From contig JAQCIQ010000001.1 of assembly GCA_027592025.1 (NCBI GenBank), forward strand, positions 62,001-126,000: a stretch of 64,000 nt of DNA, written 5' to 3'. The notes beneath the pieces were generated by a model. The model ran no database searches. It was not told where the DNA came from and was given only the letters and a program-made list of their open reading frames with translations. Below are positions 35,830 through 44,509 of the stretch, piece by piece. The translations under genes were made by a program, and so were the position numbers. The stretch is from Bacteroidota bacterium. GTDB taxonomy: Bacteria; Bacteroidota; Bacteroidia; Flavobacteriales; Flavobacteriaceae. How positions within the stretch are numbered: the first letter of the stretch is position 1; each line of letters begins with the position of its first letter.

Positions 35830-36504
35830 ATGAAAAGTATAATTACAACTGAAGTTTTTAATTTTCTTAAATCACTGGAGCAAAACAACGAAAGAGAATG
35901 GTTTAACCAACAGAAAAAATCGTTTAAAAATGTAGAAAAACAAGTTAAGGATTTCTGTGCTGAAGTGTTTGAGCTGCTTTCTCAGCACGACAAGTTGGAT
36001 TCCTTTAAACTGTTCAGGATATACCGTGACGTCCGTTTTTCTAAAAATAAAGCACCCTATAAAACCCATTTCGGATGCAGTTTCAAACGTGAACAACCAG
36101 GACTTAGAGGAGGGTATTATATTCACATTCAGCCTAGTAAGTCTTTTATTGCGGTTGGGTTTTGGGAACCCAACAGTGCCGATCTAAAAAGAATCCGGCA
36201 AGAATTAGACTATGAGGCCAGTGAATTCAGAAGAATTTTGTCTCATAACAAATTGAGCTCAGTCTGGGGTTCATTGAAGGGCGAACAACTCAAAACAGCA
36301 CCCCGTGATTTTCCAAAAGACCATCCAGACATGGATTTGATCAAATTCAAGCAGTTTTTATTGATCAAGGAATTTACGGATGAACAAGTCAAGAATGCAA
36401 GTTTCGCAGCAGAAATTTCTGAAGCAATCAAAGGAGCCAGAACTTTTTTAGACTGGATGTCTCATGCTTTGACAACCAATTTAGACGGCGAATCAATACT
36501 GTAA
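35830..36504 (+). CDS. DUF2461 family protein
   Basis: A 224-residue cytoplasmic protein. The DUF2461 family (also TIGR02453) is recognised by NNEREWFNQQKKSFKNVEKQ at the start, FRIYRDVRFSKNKAPYKTHFG and GGYYIHIQPSKSFIAVGFWEP in the middle, and PRDFPKDHPDMDLIKFKQF near residue 165. No activity is established for the family that I can name. It follows the TruA-like gene by 3 bases and overlaps the next, convergent gene by 12 bases. Confidence 0.88.
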   Translation: MKSIITTEVFNFLKSLEQNNEREWFNQQKKSFKNVEKQVKDFCAEVFELLSQHDKLDSFKLFRIYRDVRFSKNKAPYKTHFGCSFKREQPGLRGGYYIHIQPSKSFIAVGFWEPNSADLKRIRQELDYEASEFRRILSHNKLSSVWGSLKGEQLKTAPRDFPKDHPDMDLIKFKQFLLIKEFTDEQVKNASFAAEISEAIKGARTFLDWMSHALTTNLDGESIL

Positions 36505-36903
36505 ATCTTCTAATAACATGACGCTGTCAATAATCCGTTGTTGAAGCAAAATGATAATGCGCTTGCTCAGGTTTTGACTGTTGGAATTGAATTCTTTTAA
36601 TTCTAGAAGCGTAAACTGTCCTATGACAATGCCTTGCAAGGTGCTTTTAAGTTTCAAATCTTTTTGAAGAACCGATTCAATGAATTTAATTTTTTCGTGA
36701 AGCGGCATGACAGCGTATTTGGCTTTGTGTTGGTGAAGATAACTTTTGACTAATTCGATAATGACATCCTGTTGCAGTTTTAAAATGGGCCGAAGCGTAT
36801 GATTCTGAAATGATTCTTCGGGTTGGGAAATCTTTTCGAGGTTTATTCTGGAGATAGTAGGCCTGAGGCTCATAAGGATTTGGTCTCTGTCTTTCATCAT
36901 CAA
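36493..36903 (-). CDS. Conserved Bacteroidota protein of unknown function
   Basis: A mainly helical, soluble protein of about 136 residues; three ATGs in a row (36903, 36900 and 36897) could start it. The pattern RPTISR...FQNHTLRPILKLQQD...IIGQFTLLE.K.F..N...L.KRI belongs to a small Bacteroidota family that is sometimes labelled glyoxalase without evidence. I see no metal-binding or catalytic motif, so I do not adopt that name. Upstream lies an AT-rich stretch. It converges on the DUF2461 gene with a 12-base overlap. Confidence 0.7.
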   Translation of the reverse strand: MMMKDRDQILMSLRPTISRINLEKISQPEESFQNHTLRPILKLQQDVIIELVKSYLHQHKAKYAVMPLHEKIKFIESVLQKDLKLKSTLQGIVIGQFTLLELKEFNSNSQNLSKRIIILLQQRIIDSVMLLEDLQY

Positions 36904-37058
36904 TCGTTTGTGATAAAGATACTATACTAAATTATAATATATAATTTGACATAATATAAATTATAGCTAAAGTGGATTCGCTTATATACTGATTTACAAC
37001 TAATTAAAATCCCCTATCGCTCTGTCATCTACAAAAAAATGATAAATACAATTCTCAT

Positions 37059-38342
37059 TTACTGTACTCTAAGCAATTGAGCCAGCCGCGACGTTATAGA
37101 TTTTCTGTCGTATAATGATGCGTTGTATACCTCCCTGTTAGACAGACCTTGTTCGAATTGATCATAGTACGTGCACAACCTTGCGCAGTTTTGATGTAAA
37201 TCATCTGACAATAAAAATTGGTTTGGATAATTGGTCAATATTGAATTAACGTCAGAATTTTCAGGTGTTACACCCGCAATAATGTTGCCTGTATTGAGGT
37301 ATTCGAACAGTTTGCCTGGAATAACGTGGTTTTCGGATTCTACTAAAAACAACAATTTGCTGTTCATCATTTGAGAAACTGCTGATTTGTGATCCAATAC
37401 ACCAAATAATGCGGTGTATTTCATTAGATTTAAAGCCTTTAGTTCATTGATTACGGTCTGATCTACAGCTCCCACCAACCTAATTTCCAATTTTGATTGG
37501 GCCTTTGGTCTAAGCTTGAGAAATTGATTTATGCATTGCCAAAGAATAACGGGATTTCTATCAGGCAGAAGCGCTCCGACATGAGTCATCGAAAATTTAT
37601 CATCTCGAACTGCAGGACTGTCGAAGTCTGAAGGATCAAACCCGTTGGTTAGTACCTCTACAGGTTTGTTTGTGATACTTTTGAACGACTTAGCAGTATG
37701 CCATGAGCTTGTCAATATTTGGTCCGCAGACATCAGCACCTCGCGTTCCAACGACTTGTGTTTGATTTGAGATTTAGCTGAAAGTCTCAGATTTTTATGA
37801 TACTTGATTGCCGTCCAAGGGTCTCTGAAGTCAGCAATCCAGCGCATATGCTGATATTTGGCCTTTACTTTTAAGCCTATCAAGTGCAAACTATGAGGAG
37901 GCCCTGTAGTAATGATGGTGTTTAGATCGTGGTGTTTTTGAAGAATTTGTTGAACCTGGGCAAAAGCCGGATTGACCCACCCCACTCTGGCATCAGGAAT
38001 ATAGCAATTCCCTCGGATGTAAACCAACAATTTCGTGAAAATCGACATGGAGTTGGACGACAGTCCACCATCGCTTAAATGAGCGGTTTTATTTGGCCAA
38101 AACATTCTTAAAAATCGAGAAGGTTCTTTAATATTAACGCGATGAACCTCCAATACTGGAGAAACTTCTTTGGATAGGTTTGAGTCTATTGTAGGATAAT
38201 AGGCAGCATCAGGAACTAGGACAATGGGTTCTATGCCGAATTCTGGAAGGTATTTCACGAATTTCAACCATCTTTGAACTCCCGGGCCACCAGCTGGAGG
38301 CCAATAATAGGCAATGATCAGCACCTTTTTCTTTTGACCCAT
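37059..38342 (-). CDS. Glycosyltransferase (GT4-like)
   Basis: A 427-residue GT-B fold glycosyltransferase. The N-terminal domain opens with LIIAYYWPPAGGPGVQRWLKF, a common GT4 acceptor-domain start with the Gly-rich loop, followed by WIADFRDPW. The C-terminal donor domain has MTHVGALLPDRNP and VESENHVIPGKLFEYLNTGN, the usual E-x7-E-like region. No membrane segment, so it works at the inner face of the membrane. It is the last gene of a run DUF4834-YfhO-glycosyltransferase with gaps of 3 bases each. The sugar and acceptor are unknown. Confidence 0.85.
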   Translation of the reverse strand: MGQKKKVLIIAYYWPPAGGPGVQRWLKFVKYLPEFGIEPIVLVPDAAYYPTIDSNLSKEVSPVLEVHRVNIKEPSRFLRMFWPNKTAHLSDGGLSSNSMSIFTKLLVYIRGNCYIPDARVGWVNPAFAQVQQILQKHHDLNTIITTGPPHSLHLIGLKVKAKYQHMRWIADFRDPWTAIKYHKNLRLSAKSQIKHKSLEREVLMSADQILTSSWHTAKSFKSITNKPVEVLTNGFDPSDFDSPAVRDDKFSMTHVGALLPDRNPVILWQCINQFLKLRPKAQSKLEIRLVGAVDQTVINELKALNLMKYTALFGVLDHKSAVSQMMNSKLLFLVESENHVIPGKLFEYLNTGNIIAGVTPENSDVNSILTNYPNQFLLSDDLHQNCARLCTYYDQFEQGLSNREVYNASLYDRKSITSRLAQLLRVQ

Positions 38343-38345
38343 GCG

Positions 38346-40790
38346 TTATAGCCTTTTTTTCCAAACAGGCATCAATACCAAGCACATGACTAAAAATACC
38401 AATAAAGTGCTCAATGATATGATTCGACCCATACCAATGACCTTTGGAGCAAAGGACATGGTTATTTTGTGGTTCCCTTTTGGAACTTCTAAACCCCTCA
38501 TGGCATAATCCACCCGAATGATTGGGCTTGGTTTGCTGTCAATTGTGGCAACCCAACCTTTGGAGTAATACATTTCCGAAAACACCGCAAAACCATCAAA
38601 ATTGTTGCTGGATTCAAAGGTCAATTCGTCCATTTTATAGGAAGTGAGTTGAATAGATTCTTGCCCATTCAGTTCAAAGATTTCTTTTTTACCAGAATAA
38701 CTTGCAAGAACGGAGGCTTGTTGGGCAACATCAAGACTATCTAGTGAAGCCAAAAACTCATCCTCTGAATAGTTGATTTCCAATTCTTTGATGAACCAAG
38801 CGTTACCCATGGCTCCCTCATTTTGAAATGGAACAGCACTACCCGACTCATCGGTTTGGATGATGTATTTGACATTGAGCAAATTGAGCACAGAAGAATT
38901 GTTTTGACTCAAATGATAGTCGAACAAATGTTGCGCTCGACTTGGCTTAGCCGCGTGATATCCGCCAAAAGCGCGATGAAAAAAAGACGCTCTAGCACTA
39001 TTAAAGGGATTCCCAGTCAAATCTAATACTCTGAAATGTGTGCTGTCTTTTAAAATAGTTTTGTCGGCCTGAGAAGCATCAAAGGGTTTGGTCATAGCGG
39101 ATTTAAGAGTAAAGTCGTCTGCCGAAACATACCGCTTAGCTACTCCACTTAAGTCAAACACAATATATCCAAAAAGCAAAATCAATAGCAGATTTCTCTG
39201 AATGGATTGTTTCAGGTAAAAATAGAGGGTTAAAACTGTCAAGCCCAACAAAACTAGAGATCTGATAAGATCAGAAGTGAAGAGCGCTTCACGGTCTAAA
39301 CGCACAGATCTCAGCAAATCTGGTCCATAATTGGATTTGATAAACCCGTCGGAAGATCCAACAAAATCTAAGCCATTGTTTTTCAAAATAAACACTAACA
39401 AGAACAAAGTCAAGAACGCTATGGACACGTATTTGAGGGACCTAATTTTATCGATTACCGTTATTCTATCGGACAACATCAGTTTCAAACCGAGCATTGC
39501 TCCTATGGGAATCAATAGGCTAATTACGACTTGTATGGAAGATACTGCTCTAAATTTGTTGTAAACAGGTACGTAATCAACAAACAAATTGGTCAACAAC
39601 TCAAAATTTTTACCCCATGACAACATGAGTGCCAGAAGACAAACTCCCAATAACCAGTATTTCGATTTTGATTTCGACATGAGCATGTACAAGGCAAAAA
39701 GAAAAACTAGAATAATTCCGACGTAGGCAGGTGCAGCTACAAACGGCTGTTCGCCCCAGTACATCAGTCGTCCAGCGAAATCAATAGCTTCTTGTGAAGA
39801 GATATTGTAATGCGTGAGCAAATAATCGACGCTATTGGCCTCAGTGGTCAGCGCCTCGCTATTGGATCCTCCAAATAAGCCCGGTATCAGGAGGTTGAGA
39901 CTTTCACTGATGCCGTAACTGTATTCTGTGATGTAGTCGTATTCTAAACCCGATTGGTGTGTCAAAGGGGTTCCATCAGGGCTAGTGGTCAACAAATTGA
40001 CACCCCTAGTACTCTCTTTGGAGTATTCTGAGGTTGCCAGAATGCCTGTGGCATTCATGCCCAAGGCGAGCAGTCCTGCAATCAGCCCTAAACCAGCTGT
40101 TTTGAAAAATTGCTTGAACTGATTATTTCGGCAATACTCAATGGCATAATAAACTCCAACTACAAGCATTACAAACGCCAAATAATAGGTCATCTGATAA
40201 TGATTGGCTGCGATTTCAAGTCCAGACCCTAAGGTCAAAAGTATGAAGCCCACCTTTGGCCTCTTTTGAAACAAGAGCAGTAAACCAGACAAAACTAAAG
40301 GCATGTAGGCAATGGCATGAGCCTTGGCATTGTGACCCACGCCCAAAATGACTAAATGATAGGTCATTAAACCGAATCCTACGGCCCCCAAAATGGCTAA
40401 TCCCCTATCCCCTTTTAATACGACTAGTATTAAAATATAAAAACACAGCAGGTACAAAAACAAATAGTCCGCGGGGCGAGGCAAAAACCTCAATCCTTTG
40501 TCGATATACTTGATCCAATGATTGGGATACTCTGCGCCCAATTGATAGGTTGGCATACCTCCAAAGGCACTATCTGTCCAGTATACCCCTTCCCCTTTAC
40601 TGTCTTGGTATTCCAAATACTGCTTTGACATGCCTCGGTATTGCACGATATCTGATTGGTATATAACTTTACCTTGAAGTATGGGGTAAAAGTACAGTAC
40701 TGATCCAAGAGCGAAACCTATTATAACTATAGCATGAGGAAAAAATACTGTCTTGAAATGGGCGAAAAATGAATTAAAGTTAAACGTCAT
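38346..40790 (-). CDS. YfhO-family membrane protein
   Basis: An 814-residue integral membrane protein with about a dozen helices in the first 530 residues. An outer soluble domain (about 560-775) and a last helix near the C-terminus follow. GEGVYWTDSAFGGMPTYQLG in the first outer loop and FSEMYYSKGWVATIDSKPSPIIRVDYAMRG in the distal part are characteristic of the YfhO group (PF09586). In Firmicutes YfhO is linked to glycosylation of lipoteichoic acid; in Bacteroidota the role is not known to me. The order with a glycosyltransferase fits surface glycan modification using a lipid-linked sugar. Confidence 0.85.
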   Translation of the reverse strand: MTFNFNSFFAHFKTVFFPHAIVIIGFALGSVLYFYPILQGKVIYQSDIVQYRGMSKQYLEYQDSKGEGVYWTDSAFGGMPTYQLGAEYPNHWIKYIDKGLRFLPRPADYLFLYLLCFYILILVVLKGDRGLAILGAVGFGLMTYHLVILGVGHNAKAHAIAYMPLVLSGLLLLFQKRPKVGFILLTLGSGLEIAANHYQMTYYLAFVMLVVGVYYAIEYCRNNQFKQFFKTAGLGLIAGLLALGMNATGILATSEYSKESTRGVNLLTTSPDGTPLTHQSGLEYDYITEYSYGISESLNLLIPGLFGGSNSEALTTEANSVDYLLTHYNISSQEAIDFAGRLMYWGEQPFVAAPAYVGIILVFLFALYMLMSKSKSKYWLLGVCLLALMLSWGKNFELLTNLFVDYVPVYNKFRAVSSIQVVISLLIPIGAMLGLKLMLSDRITVIDKIRSLKYVSIAFLTLFLLVFILKNNGLDFVGSSDGFIKSNYGPDLLRSVRLDREALFTSDLIRSLVLLGLTVLTLYFYLKQSIQRNLLLILLFGYIVFDLSGVAKRYVSADDFTLKSAMTKPFDASQADKTILKDSTHFRVLDLTGNPFNSARASFFHRAFGGYHAAKPSRAQHLFDYHLSQNNSSVLNLLNVKYIIQTDESGSAVPFQNEGAMGNAWFIKELEINYSEDEFLASLDSLDVAQQASVLASYSGKKEIFELNGQESIQLTSYKMDELTFESSNNFDGFAVFSEMYYSKGWVATIDSKPSPIIRVDYAMRGLEVPKGNHKITMSFAPKVIGMGRIISLSTLLVFLVMCLVLMPVWKKRL

Positions 40791-40793
40791 AAT

Positions 40794-41024
40794 CTATTCG
40801 TCAATCTCTTCATAATCAACATATTCTCCAACTTTTGGAGGTTTAGATTTAGGCTTTTCATTTGTATTGGATTCAGTTTTAGTATCAGTCGGATTAAAGC
40901 CATATCGCTTTGCCATTGATTGAGTTATCCACCTTAGGATCCAAGGCATGAAAATTCTCAATAAGAGCCTCATGACGTAATAAATTACTATGAAAATCAG
41001 TATAAAACGAAAAAAACCAACCAT
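40794..41024 (-). CDS. DUF4834 family small membrane protein
   Basis: A 76-residue protein with one long hydrophobic N-terminal segment (about residues 3-32, rich in Ile, Phe and Tyr) and a charged tail ending GEYVDYEEIDE. This fits DUF4834, a Bacteroidota family of unknown function. It is the first gene of the YfhO-glycosyltransferase operon; a -7 box (41050-41057) precedes it. Confidence 0.75.
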   Translation of the reverse strand: MVGFFRFILIFIVIYYVMRLLLRIFMPWILRWITQSMAKRYGFNPTDTKTESNTNEKPKSKPPKVGEYVDYEEIDE

Positions 41025-41049
41025 AAACTCTAACAGATAAAATTGTATT

Positions 41050-41057
41050 CAAAATTA
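41050..41057 (-). promoter_or_regulatory. -7 box of the DUF4834-YfhO operon (TAATTTTG)
   Basis: TAATTTTG on the minus strand, 25 bases before the DUF4834 start. A TTG on that strand (41081-41083) lies 23 bases further up, a wide but acceptable spacing. Confidence 0.4.
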
Positions 41058-41098
41058 GGAAACACAGTGAATTAAAGCCCCAAAATAAGAATAATAAT

Positions 41099-41106
41099 TA
41101 TATTTG
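41099..41106 (+). promoter_or_regulatory. -7 box of the outer-membrane protein promoter (TATATTTG)
   Basis: A perfect TAnnTTTG. A TTG codon that opens the reading frame at 41104 lies inside this box and cannot be translated, so the ATG at 41122 is the start. Confidence 0.5.
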
Positions 41107-41121
41107 ATAAAACTATTGACT

Positions 41122-42042
41122 ATGCTTTCCAAACGCTCCACAACGTCACTTTTGGGATTACTTTTCTTGAGCTCTATAGGGTCTCAAGCCCAGTACACCA
41201 ATCTTATCAACTCCAATCGCCCTGGGTTTTCTCAAGGGGCTTTTGCTGTTGGTGTTAATGTCATTCAGCTGGAGACGGGACTCAGTATGATTAAAGAAGA
41301 GCGCGTGCCGCAAACTCCTTATACTGTTGAAGGAATTGGCGCAGAATTTTTGGTGCGTTATGGATTATTATGGGAGCAGTTGGAGGTTCAAATAGAGGGC
41401 ATGTATCAAAATGACACCAAAACCTATCAAAGTGGTGCTGGTTTTGAAACTGACCGGGCCAATTTCAAGAGCTTGACTGCTGGAGTCAAGTATTTGATCT
41501 ATGACCCCTACAAGAACCCCAATTATGACGCCATTAATTTGAGAAGTTATAAGGCCAATCACGGATTTAAATGGAAACACTTGATCCCTGCTGTTTCAGT
41601 TCTGGCTGGAATCAATTACGATACCAAAGACAACCCGTATATTTATAATCCTTTTGCCACCGAACAGGTTGAAGGTATTAGCCCTCTAGTCAGAATAATA
41701 ACTCAGAACAATTTTAAGGGAGGATGGGTTTTGGTTACGAACGTCATGATGGATCGCATAGGAACTGATATTTCGGACTTGCATTACCTTATCACTCTAA
41801 CTCACGCGATCAACACCAAATGGGTGGTTTTTGCCGAGACTCACGGTATTAAAAGCGATTTGTACGCAGACAACTTGTTCAGATTTGGCGGGGCTTACTT
41901 GTGGAATAGTAATTTCCAAATCGACACCTACGCTACTCTTAACGCTAAAGACACTCCCAAAGTGTTTAATTTAGGAATGGGCGTGTCTTATCGACTGGAC
42001 TTTCATCGCGATAAAATTCCAGCAAACGCTGAACAACAATGA
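41122..42042 (+). CDS. Outer-membrane transporter-like protein (MetA-pathway phenol-degradation type fold)
   Basis: A 306-residue exported protein. The signal peptide is about residues 1-24 (MLSKRSTTSLLGLLFLSSIG, then SQAQ). The mature part opens with NLINSNRPGFSQGAFAVGVNVIQLETGLS and is made of alternating beta strands, ending in GMGVSYRLDF, consistent with an outer-membrane beta-barrel of the family labelled 'transporter' in Bacteroidota (PF13557-like). Substrate unknown. The stop overlaps the start of the GNAT-like gene by four bases (ATGA), so these two are coupled, an unexpected pairing of an outer-membrane and a cytoplasmic protein. Confidence 0.75.
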   Translation: MLSKRSTTSLLGLLFLSSIGSQAQYTNLINSNRPGFSQGAFAVGVNVIQLETGLSMIKEERVPQTPYTVEGIGAEFLVRYGLLWEQLEVQIEGMYQNDTKTYQSGAGFETDRANFKSLTAGVKYLIYDPYKNPNYDAINLRSYKANHGFKWKHLIPAVSVLAGINYDTKDNPYIYNPFATEQVEGISPLVRIITQNNFKGGWVLVTNVMMDRIGTDISDLHYLITLTHAINTKWVVFAETHGIKSDLYADNLFRFGGAYLWNSNFQIDTYATLNAKDTPKVFNLGMGVSYRLDFHRDKIPANAEQQ

Positions 42043-43160
42043 TAAGAATTGAAACGGCCCAAAGTCCTCAAGCCTTAAAAGCCTTTGTTAAATTTTCTTT
42101 TCTTCTTTACAAAAATGACCCTTGCTGGGTTCCTCCAATTTTTAGTCAAGAGCTTAAGTTTTTTAACCCCAGTCAAAATCCAGTTTTTGATCATTCTAAA
42201 GCCTTTTTCTTATTGGCTTATAATTCTAAGAACGAAATGGTTGGGCGTGCGGCAGCCATTATTAACGAACTGGATGAATCCGTACTCAACATAAAAAAAA
42301 TTCGTTTTGGATGGTTTGATTTTATAGATGATTTTGATGTTAGTACGGCCTTATTTGATGCAATCAAGGCTATCGGACAAGAACATGAAAGATCCTACAT
42401 GGAGGGTCCAATGGGTTTCTCCAATTTGGATAAGGTTGGTGTATTGACTTCGGGCTTCGATTCTGTTGGAACAATGGCGACATGGCATAATCATTCTTAT
42501 TATCAAAAGCATTATGAGCACTATGGCCTAAAGGTTGAGAAAGAATATGTCGAAAGTCGATTATCTTTCAGCAACATTGACATTTCTAAAGCTAAAAAAG
42601 TATCGAAAATTGTTCAGCATCGTTTTGGGTATAGTATTGCAAACCCGCGGCGTCGAGAGGAAGTCATGGCCTATGCCAATGACATGTTTAATTTGTTTAA
42701 CCAGACTTATTCTAAGCTGTCCTCCTATCTCCCAATAACGGAACGTGAAATTGAATACATCAAACAAAAATTCTTAGGTTTTATCTCGGCTGATTTTATC
42801 AAATTTGTGTTTGACAAGGACAAGAAAATGATAGCTTTTGCCATAGTTATGCCTCAATTTGCCCACGCTTTAATCAAGTCCAAAGGAAAATTATTTCCCT
42901 TTGGTTTTTTGAGAATTCTTTGGGCCAAAAAATTCAGTAAAACTGCAATATTCTATCTGATAGGTGTCAGCGAGGAACATCAAAATAAGGGGGTAACTGC
43001 CCTCTTGTTCGAGTCATATCATGAAGACTTCACCAAGCGTGGCATCAAGGAGTGCGTCCGAACACCTGAACTGGCCGAAAACACAGCCATACGTCAACTA
43101 TGGAAGGACTTTTCTCCTGAAGTGTATAAAACTAGATCAACCTATTCTAAGATGCTTTAG
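42039..43160 (+). CDS. GNAT-like N-acyltransferase, candidate lipid N-acyltransferase
   Basis: A 373-residue soluble protein. WVPPIFSQELKFF near residue 30, MEGPMGFSNLDKVGVLTSGFD near 120 and YLIGVSEEHQNKGVTALLFE near 305 mark a family of two GNAT-like domains (YghO-like). The latter stretch resembles the GNAT acetyl/acyl-CoA loop (V.xx..Q.KG). It is often given misleading names such as GTP cyclohydrolase. It converges, with four bases of overlap, on the AONS-family gene that may make the sulfonolipid base capnine. The bacterial ceramide synthase known from Caulobacter is also a GNAT-superfamily enzyme, so N-acylation of that base is a reasonable hypothesis, but unproven. Confidence 0.7.
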   Translation: MIRIETAQSPQALKAFVKFSFLLYKNDPCWVPPIFSQELKFFNPSQNPVFDHSKAFFLLAYNSKNEMVGRAAAIINELDESVLNIKKIRFGWFDFIDDFDVSTALFDAIKAIGQEHERSYMEGPMGFSNLDKVGVLTSGFDSVGTMATWHNHSYYQKHYEHYGLKVEKEYVESRLSFSNIDISKAKKVSKIVQHRFGYSIANPRRREEVMAYANDMFNLFNQTYSKLSSYLPITEREIEYIKQKFLGFISADFIKFVFDKDKKMIAFAIVMPQFAHALIKSKGKLFPFGFLRILWAKKFSKTAIFYLIGVSEEHQNKGVTALLFESYHEDFTKRGIKECVRTPELAENTAIRQLWKDFSPEVYKTRSTYSKML

Positions 43161-44416
43161 GATTCCATAGCTGCCATAACGGAGGCAGACATTCTCTTGT
43201 ATGTTCCATTTTCTAATCGCTCTCTGATTGAGGAGAACGCATCGAGGGTGATTTGAACATCTTCTAAAGTGTGAGAAGCTGTTGGAATCAACCTTAATAG
43301 AATCAAACCTTTTGGAATAACCGGATAAACAACAATGGAACAGAAAATACCGTGGTTTTCTCTCAAGTCCTTCACTAGGGCCATGGCCTCAGGAATGCTG
43401 CCTTGTAGATAAACAGGAGTGACACAGCTTTGAGTGGTGCCGAGGTCAAACCCTCTATCTCTCAATCCAGATTGAAGAGCAGTGACTATATTCCACAACT
43501 TTTCTTTGTGTGATTTGTCCGACCTAAGCATATCGAGGCGTTTCAACGCGCCAACAACCAATTGCATTTGCAGAGATTTGGCAAACATTTGAGAGCGTAA
43601 ATTGTACTTCAAATAGTCCATAATTTCTTTGTCACCAGCGATAAAAGCCCCAGTACTGGCCATCGCCTTGGCGAAGGTGGCAAAATAAACATCGATTTCA
43701 TTTTGAACACCTTGTTCTTCCCCTGCCCCTGCTCCAGTGGCACCCAGGGTGCCAAATCCATGAGCGTCGTCTACAAAGAACCTGAATTTATATTTTTCTT
43801 TCAACGCGGCAATTTCTTTTAATCTGCCTTGCTCACCGCGCATGCCAAAAACCCCTTCGGAAATGACCAATATACCTCCTCCTGTTTGCTCAGCCATTTT
43901 TGTAGCTCGGTCTAAGTTCTTTTCTAAACTTTCAATGTCGTTGTGTTTGTAGGTAAAACGCTTACCCATGTGCAACCTCACTCCGTCTATAATGCAGGCA
44001 TGTGCATCAACGTCGTATACAATAATGTCGTCTTTTCCTACCAAAGCGTCGATGGTTGACACCATTCCTTGATAACCAAAATTGAGCACATAAGCGGCTT
44101 CTTTTTTGACAAATGCTGCTAATTCTTCTTGAAGCTGCTCGTGTAAATCGGTATGTCCAGACATCATTCTGGCGCCCATTGGGTAGGCCGATCCATATTG
44201 AAGTGCTGCTTCTGCGTCCACCTTTCTAACATCAGGGTGGTTAGCTAAACCTAAATAATCATTGATACTCCAAGTGATCACATCTTTGCCGTTGAATTTC
44301 ATACGGTTAGAAATTTCACCTTCCAGCTTCGGAAAAACGAAGTATCCTTCGGCGTATTCCGCCCATTTCCCTAATGGACCCTTATCTCTATAAATCTTGT
44401 CAAATAGATCTCTCAT
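43157..44416 (-). CDS. AONS-family PLP acyltransferase (CapB/serine palmitoyltransferase-like)
   Basis: A 419-residue alpha-oxoamine synthase, which condenses an amino acid with an acyl thioester and releases CO2. The PLP lysine lies in YFATFAKAMASTG, and VDDAHGFGTLG and DVDAHACIIDGVRLH hold the Asp and His residues that contact PLP. The N-terminal LFDKIYRDKGPLGKWAEYAEGYFVFPKL is typical of the highly conserved Flavobacteriia version. From memory this group includes the F. johnsoniae cysteate-fatty acyl transferase needed for capnine synthesis and gliding. Serine palmitoyltransferase or Kbl are alternatives. Start: ATG at 44416 (a TTG one codon upstream is less likely), after its own -7 box (44436-44443). 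A cysteine-synthase-fold gene lies just upstream. Confidence 0.85.
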   Translation of the reverse strand: MRDLFDKIYRDKGPLGKWAEYAEGYFVFPKLEGEISNRMKFNGKDVITWSINDYLGLANHPDVRKVDAEAALQYGSAYPMGARMMSGHTDLHEQLQEELAAFVKKEAAYVLNFGYQGMVSTIDALVGKDDIIVYDVDAHACIIDGVRLHMGKRFTYKHNDIESLEKNLDRATKMAEQTGGGILVISEGVFGMRGEQGRLKEIAALKEKYKFRFFVDDAHGFGTLGATGAGAGEEQGVQNEIDVYFATFAKAMASTGAFIAGDKEIMDYLKYNLRSQMFAKSLQMQLVVGALKRLDMLRSDKSHKEKLWNIVTALQSGLRDRGFDLGTTQSCVTPVYLQGSIPEAMALVKDLRENHGIFCSIVVYPVIPKGLILLRLIPTASHTLEDVQITLDAFSSIRERLENGTYKRMSASVMAAMES

Positions 44417-44435
44417 CAATGCAATGTTTAGACAG

Positions 44436-44443
44436 CAAATGTA
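44436..44443 (-). promoter_or_regulatory. -7 box of the AONS-family gene (TACATTTG)
   Basis: TACATTTG on the minus strand, 19 bases before the ATG at 44416, in the 90-base gap after the cysteine-synthase-fold gene. No well-placed -33 TTG. It would let the acyltransferase be expressed separately. Confidence 0.4.
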
Positions 44444-44509
44444 ATTATTTGTTAGATTATATTACGCTTTGAAAACAACAAAAAAATAGGGCTAAAAAAG
44501 AAGGAAAAC

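Noticed and set aside
36929-36947. AT-only near-palindrome between the 36.9 kb gene and the glycosyltransferase
   Set aside because: Such sequences arise by chance in AT-rich spacers; it has no GC stem or T-run that would mark a terminator and no second copy.
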